DNA from: Paraspadella gotoi | Lineage: Eukaryota; Chaetognatha | Assembly (NCBI GenBank): GCA_051294375.1 | Contig: CM119264.1 | Span: 7,275,814-7,339,813, forward strand | Length of the DNA: 64,000 nucleotides | Direction of reading: 5' to 3' | Shown: one piece after another, positions 22,014 to 34,800 of the stretch | Layout of the letters: each line of letters begins with the position of its first letter | How positions within the stretch are numbered: the first letter of the stretch is position 1 | Program-made: the position numbers and the translations under genes | The notes under the pieces: generated by a model | Databases searched by the model: none | The model's input: only the letters and a program-made list of their open reading frames with translations | What the model was told of the DNA's origin: nothing

Positions 22014-25000
22014 CGTGGTTCTCTTTTTATGCTTTTATTTTAAAGTCGTCTTTTGTAGCCCTCTTTGATTCAATTACGCACATACAAAACTGGAAAAGCG
22101 ATTAGATTTAATTACTTTTTGTATCGCCTAAAGATCAGCATAACTTTTTAATTACTAATGCACTATAATACTAGTTACGATTTTAGATAATATAAAACTG
22201 AGAAAGTCCAAGTCAGTTACCTTAGTTACGGAAAAACCTTTTTCGAAGTTAATTTTTTTAGAAAAAGAGCAATAGCGGCAGAATTTGAAAGTAAAACAAA
22301 AGAATCGTTTCGTGAAAGAGGCACGTTTCCTAAACTTTGTTTCGGTATGTTATAAAAAATTTACAGTTCTGATCGGTTATCTCACACGGGCAGGACAACA
22401 AGAATTCGGTGCTTAGAAGATCATCTACATTAAAAAACTATGTGATACCATTTATGAGTGTAATAATCACTCGTTGCCATGACATCGGATAAACTAATGA
22501 ACTGAGCGACTGAAAGAGAAAGAGAGAGACAGAGAGGGACACAGCCGGGGATAAAGTTTTTTGCTTATCAAGAAACTTGCTTCTAATTGTTTTTTGTTTT
22601 AAATATCGTCACAACTCAATCAAAATCTAAATCTAAATCTAGTTAAACTTTAATGAGGCAAAATGGAGAGACGATTGTTGAAGAAAAGACTTTCTATCGA
22701 CTCGGAATTGATTTTCGAAAACCACAATCGTCGAGGCTCGTCAATCGGTAAATTAAAAGGACTGACTGACCGATTTATTGACAATCAATTTGCTTAAAAC
22801 TATTTAAAAAGTCAAAAAACTTTTTTTCGACGTCGTCCGTCAAAATAATCTTAAATTAGAAGCCAAAATTCACAAAAAAATCTTAAATTCAATTTGTCGA
22901 TAAATCGATGAATCAATCAATCAATCAATCATTCCATCTATCTATCAATCACTTTCATTTATCGATAAATTAATCGTGCTTGTTGACTGCTTGGTTTATC
23001 CTCTTCCCGATAGACCCAGAGCCCGTCGGGCACGGGGCGGAGGCCGAGTGCGACTTCGTCCTCGCCGCCGCCTTCATCAGCGACGGCGTCAAGGGGCGAG
23101 GCGATTGGGGCGAGGCCTACGCGATGGGCAGAGGGCGTGGAGAAAGGCTCGCCTTTAGGATCGCCTACAATCCTTGTTCATCAAGCGAGTGAAGAAAAAC
23201 GTTTCACTATTTCACTATTTCATCCGTGATGTTACAGAACGATTAGAAAAACATTAATAATTGAATTATTGACACAATAAATGAAAGAATAATTAAATGA
23301 ATCATAATTTTTTAGTATTAAATTATTAATATTTTTAAAAAAATGAGTAATTGATTGTTTGATTAATTTATCGGTCGATTAAATAAATAAATGATCCTTG
23401 ATTATATAGAAATCTATTGAGTAATCTTTGAGTATTGATTGTTGATTAATTTATCAGGTCGATTAAATAAATAAATGATTCCTTGATTTATATAGAAATC
23501 TATTGATCTATTGTTCGATCCATTACCAGATTTATGTTCGTCGTCATCATCGTATTCAACGCTCTGGCATTCTTCGAACCGCCTCGCCTCGTCCCCGACA
23601 CTTCCTCCACTCAAAATCTCTCCTCCCCACTTCCAACCTCCTCCTCCTCTCTCCTCCCGCTCTCCTTCCTCCCCCACTTCCGTCTCCACCTCCTCCACGC
23701 CCACTTCCGTTCTTGGCGCTCAACGCCGCTTGTCTCGTCGCCCTGCCCGTCGACGCCGGGCTTCACCTCTTTCTTTTCAAGTGGAAAAACTTTTGGAAGG
23801 CCGACGAGGCCAGGGGTCCGTGAAATTCGCGAGATTTAGTAAATTATGAATTAAGTTAATTTAATTCAACTTGAATAAGTATTGAAAAAGTTCATTCATC
23901 CAATCCATTTAATCATTTCATGTATTCATTTCATCTTGATTTAATTTATTCCTTTATTCAATATACATTCATTTTATATCATTCATTCATTCATTCATTC
24001 ATTCATTCATTCATCTTTATTCATTTATTCATTCATTCATTCATTCATTCATCATTCATTCTCATTCATTCATTCATTCATTCATTCATTCATTCATTCA
24101 TTCATTCTCTCTACCAATTTTCAGGCATCCGCATGCAGTCCATTCTTTTAATTTTCTTCTGCTTCGATCTATCTATCCTCGTGGCTCAAAATCTCTCGGG
24201 TCGCCCGGTTTTTTTGGCGGGAGATTCCAGGTTTCCTTACGGCGTCATACCCTTCAGGCGAGATTTTTCTTGACGAGAATTTTAGATTAAGCTTCAAATT
24301 TTTTAATTGCTATTTGCATAAATAAATAAATAAATGAGCGATGAGAGAACAGATGAATTGAATTCACGAATAAAATGAATTAGAAAAGAATATAACTGTC
24401 AGAAAGAGCCGGTAGGACTTGGCAGCGGAGCACCTCCTCCTCATCATTCTCTTCCCCTCCTCCCCCTCCAATAAAATAATTATTAATGAAAGAAAAAATA
24501 AGAAAAAAAATAATAATAAGAAGTAAGTCAACGATGCACCCGTTATTCAGATCCTGCGCGGTTTCGCCATCGCCTGCAAATCCCAAAATGTCGGACACGT
24601 TCTTCTCGTTTGCATCTCAACTTCGCGTCGTCTGGGTCAGTTCGGTCGCGACCCAAAATTAATTTTAACGAACGGGTTGAACATGGAATATTTTTAACGA
24701 ATAATATATTACTCCTTCTGAGTGTGACTTTCCCTTTTCATTCTTTCTTATTATGAAATTGGCAAAACCAATGTAAAAATATTCATTCATTTATTAAATA
24801 AATTATCTTTGGACAGGCTTTGGTGGTTTAAAATATCCATCACTCTTACAAGATAATGACATAGCAGGTCCCTGTAAGCTTTCAATCAAGACTCTCTCAC
24901 AGTCTCGTTTATTCACTCCCAGTGTACCTGGCTTCCCTATCAATGAGTGGAATAATATTATTTTATTTTTTTTTATTTTATTTTATTATCTTGTAAGAGT

Positions 25001-25522
25001 GATGGAGGCCTTAAACCACCAAAGCCTGTCCAAAGTCAGGGCACAGATAGCTTATTTATTAAATGAATAGATAATTTTTATATTGGTTGTACCAATTTCA
25101 TAAAATTCAGCTCCTTGTATTTTGATGCTAGTGCGGAGTACAATAAGTATTCCCCGATCTAATACTTAAGGGAGTGGTCTTTTCATACAATTGAAACATT
25201 CTTTGAAATATTATACCACTTCATTGATAGGGAAGCCAGGTACTCTGGGAGTGAATAAACGAGACACTGAGAGAGACTTGATTGAAAGCTTGCAGGGACC
25301 TGCTATGTCATTATCTTGTAAGAGTGATGGAGGCCTTAAACCACCAAAGCCTGTCCAAAGTCAGGGGCAGGTTAGCTTATTTATTAAATGAATGGATAAT
25401 TTTTATATTGGTTGTACCAATTTCATTTTAAATAATGTTTCTATTATTTTATTGAAATCTCTTACATTTCGTTTTAATTACCTTTTGTACCTTCTTTCAC
25501 CTCCCTCCTCTTCCTCTTCCCC
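21681..25522. repeat. Right copy of the 3.85-kb direct duplication
   Basis: See the left copy at 17802-21655. This copy is 12 bp shorter and differs mostly by loss of single bases in homopolymers, including inside exons. It continues without a break into the rest of the TPC gene, so the downstream gene belongs to this contig. Confidence 0.9.
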
Positions 25523-25755
25523 TTCCACATCCCTTCCCCCTGCCCCTTCCCCCCCCCCAAAAAAGGTCGCGTCTTCATCGCCATCATCCTCCTCCTCATC
25601 TTCTACGGCGCCGCCGGCGTTCATCTCTTCGCCGGCGTCTATAATCAAGTCGTCGGCGCCGGCGCCTCCATTTCCGGGCTAACGACTCGGTTGACCGTGC
25701 AAATGTCACCCTTGCAGGTTATTGCAATTTGTCGAATGTCGTCCTTGTGGTCGGT

Positions 25756-25837
<82 letters not shown>

Positions 25838-28800
25838 AGAGAGAGAATAAAAGAATAATTATTTTTCTCGTCAATATACTTCAAAACAATTTATCATTAC
25901 ATCATTTTAAAAATTCAGAATAACGTTACTAAAATGACTGAATTTCCTTAATTAAAATCCATTCGCTATATAATCAGGCAAAGAGTCCGAAGCCGCCACT
26001 CAATATGTCGACGACAACAACAACAACAACGACGACAACTTCGAAAACTATCAATCCTACGGCGACGCCTTCGATCATCTCGGTTCAGCCCTCGTCGTCC
26101 TCTTCGTCCTTCTCACAACCGAGAACTACCCGGATGTAATGATACCCGCCTACAACGCCTCCGGATGGAATTTCTGGTGCGACGCCCTCTTTGCGGCAGT
26201 TGTTGTTGTTATTATTGTTTTTATTTACATGGTTTTATTTTGTTTACATCGTTTTTGTGAAACGTCACCTGTAGTTTGAGATGGTGATGAAAATGATGAT
26301 GAAGATGATCACACACTTCGGAGTAATGATAATGATAAAGCTTTGGATGATAAAGTTGACGATAAAGATTATGATGATGAGAATCCCGAGGACAAAAGAT
26401 GATGCCAATTGCAATGATATTATTGCTGCCGATGAAGACTAATTCATAGTCTTCATAGTCTGTGATGAAATATATAATAATGACGATGATAAAGTTGGTG
26501 ACGAAGACTTTAATAATAACGACGATGATGATAACGTTGACATCGCTGATATCGACTTTAATGATCAATGACATCAATGATAGCAAATGAACCCCCAATG
26601 TCACCGATGACAACTTGTAACGACCCCAGGTTCTTCGGCGTCTTCACCTTCATCGGCGTCTTCCTCGTGACGCCCGTCCTTCTCGCCATCATCGTCGACG
26701 CCTACTGGGAATTCTCCAAGAAGAAAGTCAAGTTGGAGAGAAAGAGGGAGAGGATGGCCTTCGCTAAGGCTTGGAACATCATTGATGTTGAAGGAACCGG
26801 GTCCTTGTCCATCAGGGATAGAAGGTAGAGGAAATGGGGGGGGGGGGTTATTCGCCAACGTTATATTTATGTCGTATTATACAACGGAGGAAAGGAAAAT
26901 AGATCGAGGAAAATAACTAACATATATTGAGCATTCTCGGTGATTAAACTAATTATAATTTATCTGATTTTGATAGTTTGATTTCTTTGATAATTTTAAA
27001 TTTTTCTTGCTGAAAGAAAATTGGTGGTAAATGGTGAAAAAGTCACTTCACATTTGTCTCCCTCACTTTCCCAACCTCCTTTCCTTCTCGGCCTTTCCTA
27101 TTTTCTTCCCCACCCATTCCCCACCCATTCCCCACCCATTCCCCACCATCCCTTCCCCAACCGCCCTCCGCGAATCCCCCATTTAAAAGATTCTTCAAGG
27201 TGCTGCAGACCTTCCGCTCCTCCTACTCCGACGAGGAAGTTGAGGAGATCCTCGACACGATCGACGAGAAGGGGGACGGCGTCGTCGACAGCTACGAGTG
27301 GACGGTCGGCCTCTACGACGCCTTGGCCATCGTCTTCGAAAAGGTACGATATTCTATAATTGTAACCGATTGTTGTTAATAATTCTTAAATAGATATAAT
27401 TTATATTATATAATTTAATATAATATATAATATATAATGTATAATTATATAATTTATATTATAAATTTTATTTTTCTCGTAGAAAAAAAAAAAGTGAATT
27501 TTATTTCTACTCTTTGTTTCTTAATTATAAAAAGAGATAACAGGGTGAGCTTTTGCCCGAAGAGGCTTAAAAAAAAAAAGATCATCGTGAAAAATTGTTT
27601 GAAATTTTTTTTTTTTATTCTTAATTATTAATAATTAATGTTTTGATACCTCATCTTTACGATACCTACGATTAAAGTGATTTGCTTCTGAACTTATTTC
27701 ACCATTTTAATGAAAAAATAAAAAAAACGTGATCTATGTGTCCAAATTGTCCCCTTCCCCCGCAGCTCCCGACTCCAGTGGTTTTCCTCAGCGGCCCCCT
27801 CTGGTGGCGCGAGCTCCGTCGAAAGGCTCGTCACCTCCTCTTCCTCCTCCCCCGCGTCGTCGTCTTCCTCATCATCACACACACGCTTCTCTTCTGCGTG
27901 CACTGGCACGGGATGGATCCCCGGGCGGAGATGGCGCTGCAGAGTCAGTGGCGGGATGTGGGGGGTATCCAAAGCAATTTAGCAATCAAATCAAATTAAT
28001 CATTCTTTTCCGTCAATCTCTCTATATATATATAAATCTAATTAATAATCTAACAAAACAAAATTCGATTCAAATTCCAATCATCCAGTCCTCAAGACCC
28101 TTCACGTGGCCTTCTTCGCCTTCGAGACTCTCCTCAAACTCCTCGGCCTCGGCGACGAACTCTTCGACGTCGTCGAGATCCTCGACGTCGTCCTCGTCGT
28201 CGTCGCCGTCGTCGCCGACGTCGCTTGGTTCCTCGTCGTCGAGGACGTGAGCCTCGTGCGCGGGAGGATGGACTTCAAGCCGCTCGTCACTTCCGTGCTG
28301 TCCAGGTGACGACGTTTGGTGACGAGGGTGTTGAGATGACGACGACGATGACGACGTCGAGGTAAATTTAACCAAAATGTCGGCGATGAAGAAAAGGGAT
28401 TTTTTTTTCTCGACCTTCTTTATAAGGACTACAGACTTTTAGTTTAATAAGTTCTATTTCAGTATTTAACTTTTATTAAAAGCCACGACTGATTAATGCA
28501 TTGGTTTATTTTAAAGGCTACACTAATAATTTTTTGCAATAAAGTCATTCACTTATTCAATAAACAAGCCATTATCTTTCCCATGACATTGAATTCTATA
28601 TTTTGATTTTAATCTTAAGCAGAAATCCTTCCTCTTTTTCTTTTCATCTGAACATTTCGAAAACATTTGTCATTTGATCTTTTTTAAGGCGTCAATCGAA
28701 ATTAAAGCGTAATGGGTTACATAAAAATTTTACAATTTTTTTACAGCACGGCCATTATTATTCGACTTTTATTCAACTCATATCAAACGAGGCGGGTGAT

Positions 28801-31800
28801 AAAAGTCGTCACGGAAATATTGCCAGTAGTTAAAGGTAAATCTTTGAAATATTAGGTCTTTTTCGTCGAGACGACAAATATTTCGATTGTCAGATTTGGT
28901 CGTGCTGATGCTCATTACTCTTTACTCTTTCGCCATCTTGGGAATGCAATGCTTTTTCGGTCGAGAGGCACCGGAAGAAAAAGTCTACGATTCAAGTCAT
29001 TTGGAATACAATTGTGGATTGGGGTTCGAATCGGTCACGTGAGTTTAATGTAGAAAAGAGGGGTATGCAAAATATGATGGGGTTGTATTAAGATCGAACA
29101 TTTTATTTGTATCTAATTCATGAAGAGAGTTGATAATATTTTTTGTCTTTTCCTAATAAATCAAAACATAACTTTTAGGTTGGAGTATGAGTAAGTTATT
29201 TTTTGCGATTTTATTAATCATCGAAAAGACTCCTTTCAAAAATTGAAAAAGTAATTTCGTTTACATAGAATTACCTAGTAAAATATATAATAGAACTTGA
29301 TTAAAAACTTGATTAAAAACCTGATCTTTGAACTACGTACAATTTCATTATTTTTTTTTACCTTTACCCCTTCAGTTGTTCCCTGCTGGTCGTATTCCAG
29401 ATGATGACCACTTCCAACTGGCACGACATCATGAACTCCGTCGTCGTTCAAACCTCCAAATGGAGTTCCATCTTCTTCATCTCCTGCTACGTCGTAGTCA
29501 ACATGGTCATCATGAACTTATTGGTCGCCATAGTGATTGGTAAGTAAAAACAAAGATATCGCGCCTCATGGGCTTAATACATACCAGGCTTCACCTATTT
29601 TCCATGCAGCGAAAATAGGAAATTATAGGCATTTTATCGGTCAACCACTGTTATTATCATTCATAAATTTTTTTTACAAATATCGTATATAAATCATGTC
29701 ATATCTCGTATGTATTGTCAAAAATTTCCCGGATAGGGTACGCTTCGATTGCGACTTTCAAAGTTTAATATCTGTTTTATTTCAAATTGACAGTTTCACA
29801 CAAAACTATAACTTCCAGGAGAGCCACCGAATCTGACCCCAAAAAACTTTAATAGCTCTCTAACCAATTAGAATTTCAATTTCAATTTCATTGATTCAAT
29901 ACAATCAATAATAGTGTGAGTTTTTATAGGTAGCTTCATCCCATGGCTATTGGCTAATTCAAAGTGTCTACCTAAATCAGCAAGGCAAAGTTCAGGTTGC
30001 TTTTTCAAGTTTACATCGGAGACTCCTATTATTTCCCGATCAACAATTTAGGTTACTTCCTTACTTCGATTGTCTCTGGCTTGTAATGGAACTGAAACCT
30101 GACTTAAAAGTTCTATTAATTCGGTGCAAGACAAAAAATAAAAATTGTCCCATTAGTCCTAATAATTCCCGGAAATTTTTTCTTACCAAAATCTACAATT
30201 TGGTACAATAAGGTGAAACTTATATAGGTCAACTAAATGACCAGGGAAAAATGACCGGACGCGAGATCACAAAATCTTTCAGTCAATGATGGTCGATACG
30301 CAAGTTCCCCAGACAGTTCCACGAGATAATTGAAGGACTTGAAGTTTGCTTTTCTGAATTTGGATTAAAGTTCGATTGAACAATTTTTCATCTCTTAGAG
30401 TTCTTGCATTTTGACTTCAGTTGCACCCCGCCATACCTTAAGTAATATTTGGTTGACACCCCTGATGAACCTTTGAAAGGCTTTGGTTTTGAGGCTGCTT
30501 TGATCTTGGTGTCGTTGAATAAAGTCAGGAACAATGATGCGATATTGATGGCGTTTTGTTGGCGGACGTTTTGATTATCCACATTTTCGGATTTCTGGAA
30601 AACTGGAAAGCTGCTGCGATGAAATTTCTTTGGTGCGGAATTCAAAAAAAGTTTTAAAAAGTGCTGGCTAATAATACTAAAATGTTTTTTCTATCATTTA
30701 AAAGTTGTTTCTTAAAAATCGGACAAAGAGTATAGAAAACGTTGTAGCACCAATGGTATATATAGGTTAGAGCGTTGAAAAATAACAAAATATAACAAAT
30801 CAAGTGAGGTACATAGCTATTTTAGTGTAATGTAGTCTGTAGAATTCGATGGTGATGACCATTTTTTGTATAATTTTATCTTTCTTGTCGTAAATGACGG
30901 TTTTTAATGTATATAAAATTGTTATAAAATAGCAAAAGCATTATAAGTTATGATAAATCAAATTATTAAAATTTTATAAAATTTATATGAGCTTTTGAAC
31001 TATAAAAATTAAGACTTATAAAAATATTTTGGTAAGTTTATTTCTAAATTTTATGTTTTATAAAAAGTTAGTTAACTATATTTATTAATAATTATGAGTA
31101 AAAATTAGGTTAAAGTTAAAAAAGAATAATTTCAAAATTTTTTTATGGATTTGCATTCTTTGCAAAAAGTTGATGTAAGAAAATAAAATTTTTATATCAA
31201 AATTATGTCATTAAGTGGGTCAAAATTCAGAAAAACTATAATTTTAAGCCAAAAATTGAAAAATTAAACAAAAATAATAATTTTTAATATTTTTAACCTA
31301 CTTAATGAAAGAATTTTTTAAAATGGATTATACTTTCTTATTATACTTTCTTACAACTTTTTGTAAGGAATTCAAATCCGGTTTTAAAATTTTAATTTTT
31401 GAATTTTTTCACTTTAGCTTATTTTTTATTATTATTTATTAATAAATATAGCTAACAAACTATTAATAAAATATAAAATTTGTAAATAAACTTACCAAAA
31501 TATTTATATGGGTCTTTATTTTAGTATTATGTAAATTAAATATGGCTTTTATAAAATCTTAATAATTTGAGTTTCTTATACTCTACAATGTTTGCTCCAT
31601 TTTAATAACACCTTATATGCTGCAAAAATCGCCATTTCCGACAAAGAGGATGAGACTATACAAAAAAATGGTTATCATCATCGAATTCTACAGACTTTAT
31701 TACACTAAAATAGCTATGTACCTCACTTGATTTATTATATTTCGTTATTCTTCAACGCCCTAATATAGGTGCTTCAACGTTTTCTTTGGGGTCAGTTTCC

Positions 31801-34800
31801 CTGGCTCTCCTGGTAAACAAAAAAACAAGGTAAAAGCTAATGATAAATAGAATGATAAATAGAATCGATGTCTGAAAAGATTTTCAGAACAGCCTTTAAA
31901 AAAGTAAAAAAGAAATCATCTTAGAAATATTACGATGTTTCAATTTTTGATCTGGTGTTAATAGTCTCGAAAAGAACTAATTACTATATTGTATAAAAAT
32001 AGGTTACAAACGTTGTAAGATGGATAGCCAAAGTCAGTATGCTTCCATAATCTGTGAACTCTGTTTCAAAAAAAAACATGTTAAAAAACTCATTTAAAAA
32101 AATAGTGACATTTTGTTGAGTTAGACAAACATCCAAGTTATTTAATGGCAGAAAACGAAAAAAATAGTCCAATATTACTATTTCTTGTGAATATGATGAT
32201 GAAAAAAAATTTGAGTAGAAAAAAAGTGGTTCGTTATCAAGTATTACTTTTTCAGGTTTCAACCAAAATTGAAAAATTAAAAAAATAATAAAATAACACA
32301 ATGAAACGGAAATGACGTATAAAAATTTGTATACTGGTAAAATTGTCGATCTGACTTTCATTAAGAAAGCTGGATAAATAAAGATTAGAAAAAGACTGAG
32401 AATAAAAAAAAAGGAAAAATTATCTTGAAAAACTAAGTAAACCAGAAGTTTATTGTGTATAGTTGCATAATCAATCATTTTCAGTTGAAAATCATCTTGA
32501 GACAATGTACAAAAATCTGTAATTTTTTTTTTAAGATACTGTCTAGTATTTTCACTTACTAAATGTAGAGTAAAAATCGAAGGTAAAATCAAAACTAATC
32601 CATTAAACGTTAACATAATTGTGCTAGAAAACTTTTTCACGATTCTCTGAACAATGTTCATGATAAAAACCACGATCATAATTAAATATAAATTAGACAA
32701 AATTCGTCCTAATTGATACATGACTCCTGCTGAAAAAGTTAGCATGCGCCGTAAATCTGACCTTCTGTTATTATCGACCAGTTTTGGCATCATTTCTTTA
32801 TATATTTTATGTTTTTCTTTGAAATTGAAACAAAATACGATCTGAATAATGATCAAATATAAGGTAGTCCCATACAGAAAAAAGTATGAAAAAATTATTT
32901 TTCGATTGCTTTTCGTAAAAAATGGCAAACTCCATAAATACAAAATGGCAAAAATTAAATCTATCAGTACAATTAACAAAAAAATGTCTACATCTTTAGG
33001 AAACAAATTGTGATTGCCCATTTTTAATCGATAAGTAAATTGACTTGAGTGATTTTCTAAAGATATGCACTGTTCTATATTCTTTATGCATTTAGAACAA
33101 CTGTTTAATTTTTCCCAATTTACAAGGCCCGATCCATAGTCAATTGTTACAAGACTGGTCGCAGATCCACTGAAATTCACCAAAAGGCGAGGAAACCTGT
33201 CAAGTTTGAGAAAGTGCAATCCAGAGGAGACACGTTCTTGAAAACTGTCCAAAAGCTCGCCAAAAAAAAAATTCTTTTCTAAACATAACATTCCGGACAA
33301 AAGTACAATAGAAAATGTTGGAGTTATCACAATTGTGTACCAGTAGGAGTCAGCCGAAAATCGTTTATACAACAATGTATCAATTTTTAAAAAAATTCTT
33401 CGGCAGCTAAAAGTCTAAAAACGAAAAAAGGTGCCACGACCAGTAAAATCATAGAATAGCTCCAAGCTTTCAGAAACACTACAGAGAGACAAGCTGTCAT
33501 ACCACACATTCCCTGAATCGTTCCTAAAATCATTGTTACATAAAATCGCTTTTGGCTAAGTTGAGCGCATTTGATCAGACATGTGGCGCGATAAATGGAC
33601 GCTGCTTTGGCGATGCTTAGTGTGGACAGCACCACGGAAATCACAGGGAAATAATTTCGGATTTTCCACCAACAAAAATACTCAAAAAATTCTTGGCAAT
33701 TGCAAGACTCGCTTAATAAGGAAATGACTCCATCAGCTTCCAAATGTAACAGGAAACCTTTATTGACTTCAAATGCGTTTAAGGTCAATGGAAAACACTG
33801 CACTGTGGTTCCTATTGTCTCCGACACCAGGAATGCTGCAGATTGTAATAAAATTTGAGGAAAGGCCTCGAAGATTGCGTGGATCATGTTTAGACAATTG
33901 AGCACCTCTTCTTTCTCTTTGGAGATTTGACATCTTTCTTTGACTAAAAGAGATGCAGAATTATTGTCTTGGTTGCTGCCATTGTTGTTGCTTTTTTTAT
34001 TAGAATAATTTTTTAAATTTTGATGGTCATATTTCGATTTATGGTCGTTATTTTCATCTATGCTGTCCGCAGACATTTTGTCCAGATATTGATCAATGGC
34101 AAAGACTTCTGAAGCTAAACCCACAATGGATGCAGCCAAAGTCCAAGCTCTTTGTACATTGCCTCCAACAAGTCTCCCATAATTGTTGCTGCATCGATGA
34201 AGAATTCTCAAAGAATAGCTCGTCGAGATGACGCAGTGACAGAGCACAATGCAGAAGGTCATAATGCCCAAAATCTTGTAAGACCAGGCCGGTGAAGAAA
34301 TAGCTTGGTAGCCGGCCTGAAAGTCTGTGGCGATATCTAGCACATTGAGAGACGATGACATGACCAGAATCACCAAGTGGATATTTATCATTTTTCAGTT
34401 TTCAATGACTGTGAATTTAAATATTAAATAATCAAAAAATTGAAAATGTTGAATTAACATTAAGGTTGAACAGGTGAAAAAAAAAGTTTCGAGATTTATC
34501 TTGTAGAAATTATAGAAAATTTTTTTTAGAAAATTTAAATTTTTATCATATTCTGATAGAGCTTAAAAAGTTAAATAAAACTTTACAAACATTTAATATT
34601 TTTATTAGTCAATGAAAGATATTATTTTTTTTATATTTTTTGACTCACTTATTGTCAATTTTAAATAAAAATATAATAATAATGTATATTGTGTGAAATC
34701 CTTTCTGACATTATGAGAAAAGTTTAGCCCACCTTGAAGAATATAATTGCTCGGGGACTTGCCTCCTCCGTTTTTTGGAAATAAGAGGAAGTAAGATTGG

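Noticed and set aside
33370-33400. Programmed -1 ribosomal frameshift at the T run
   Set aside because: The zero-frame context is A-TTT-TTT-TAA, which does not fit the X-XXY-YYZ slippery pattern. A homopolymer error or mutation is simpler.
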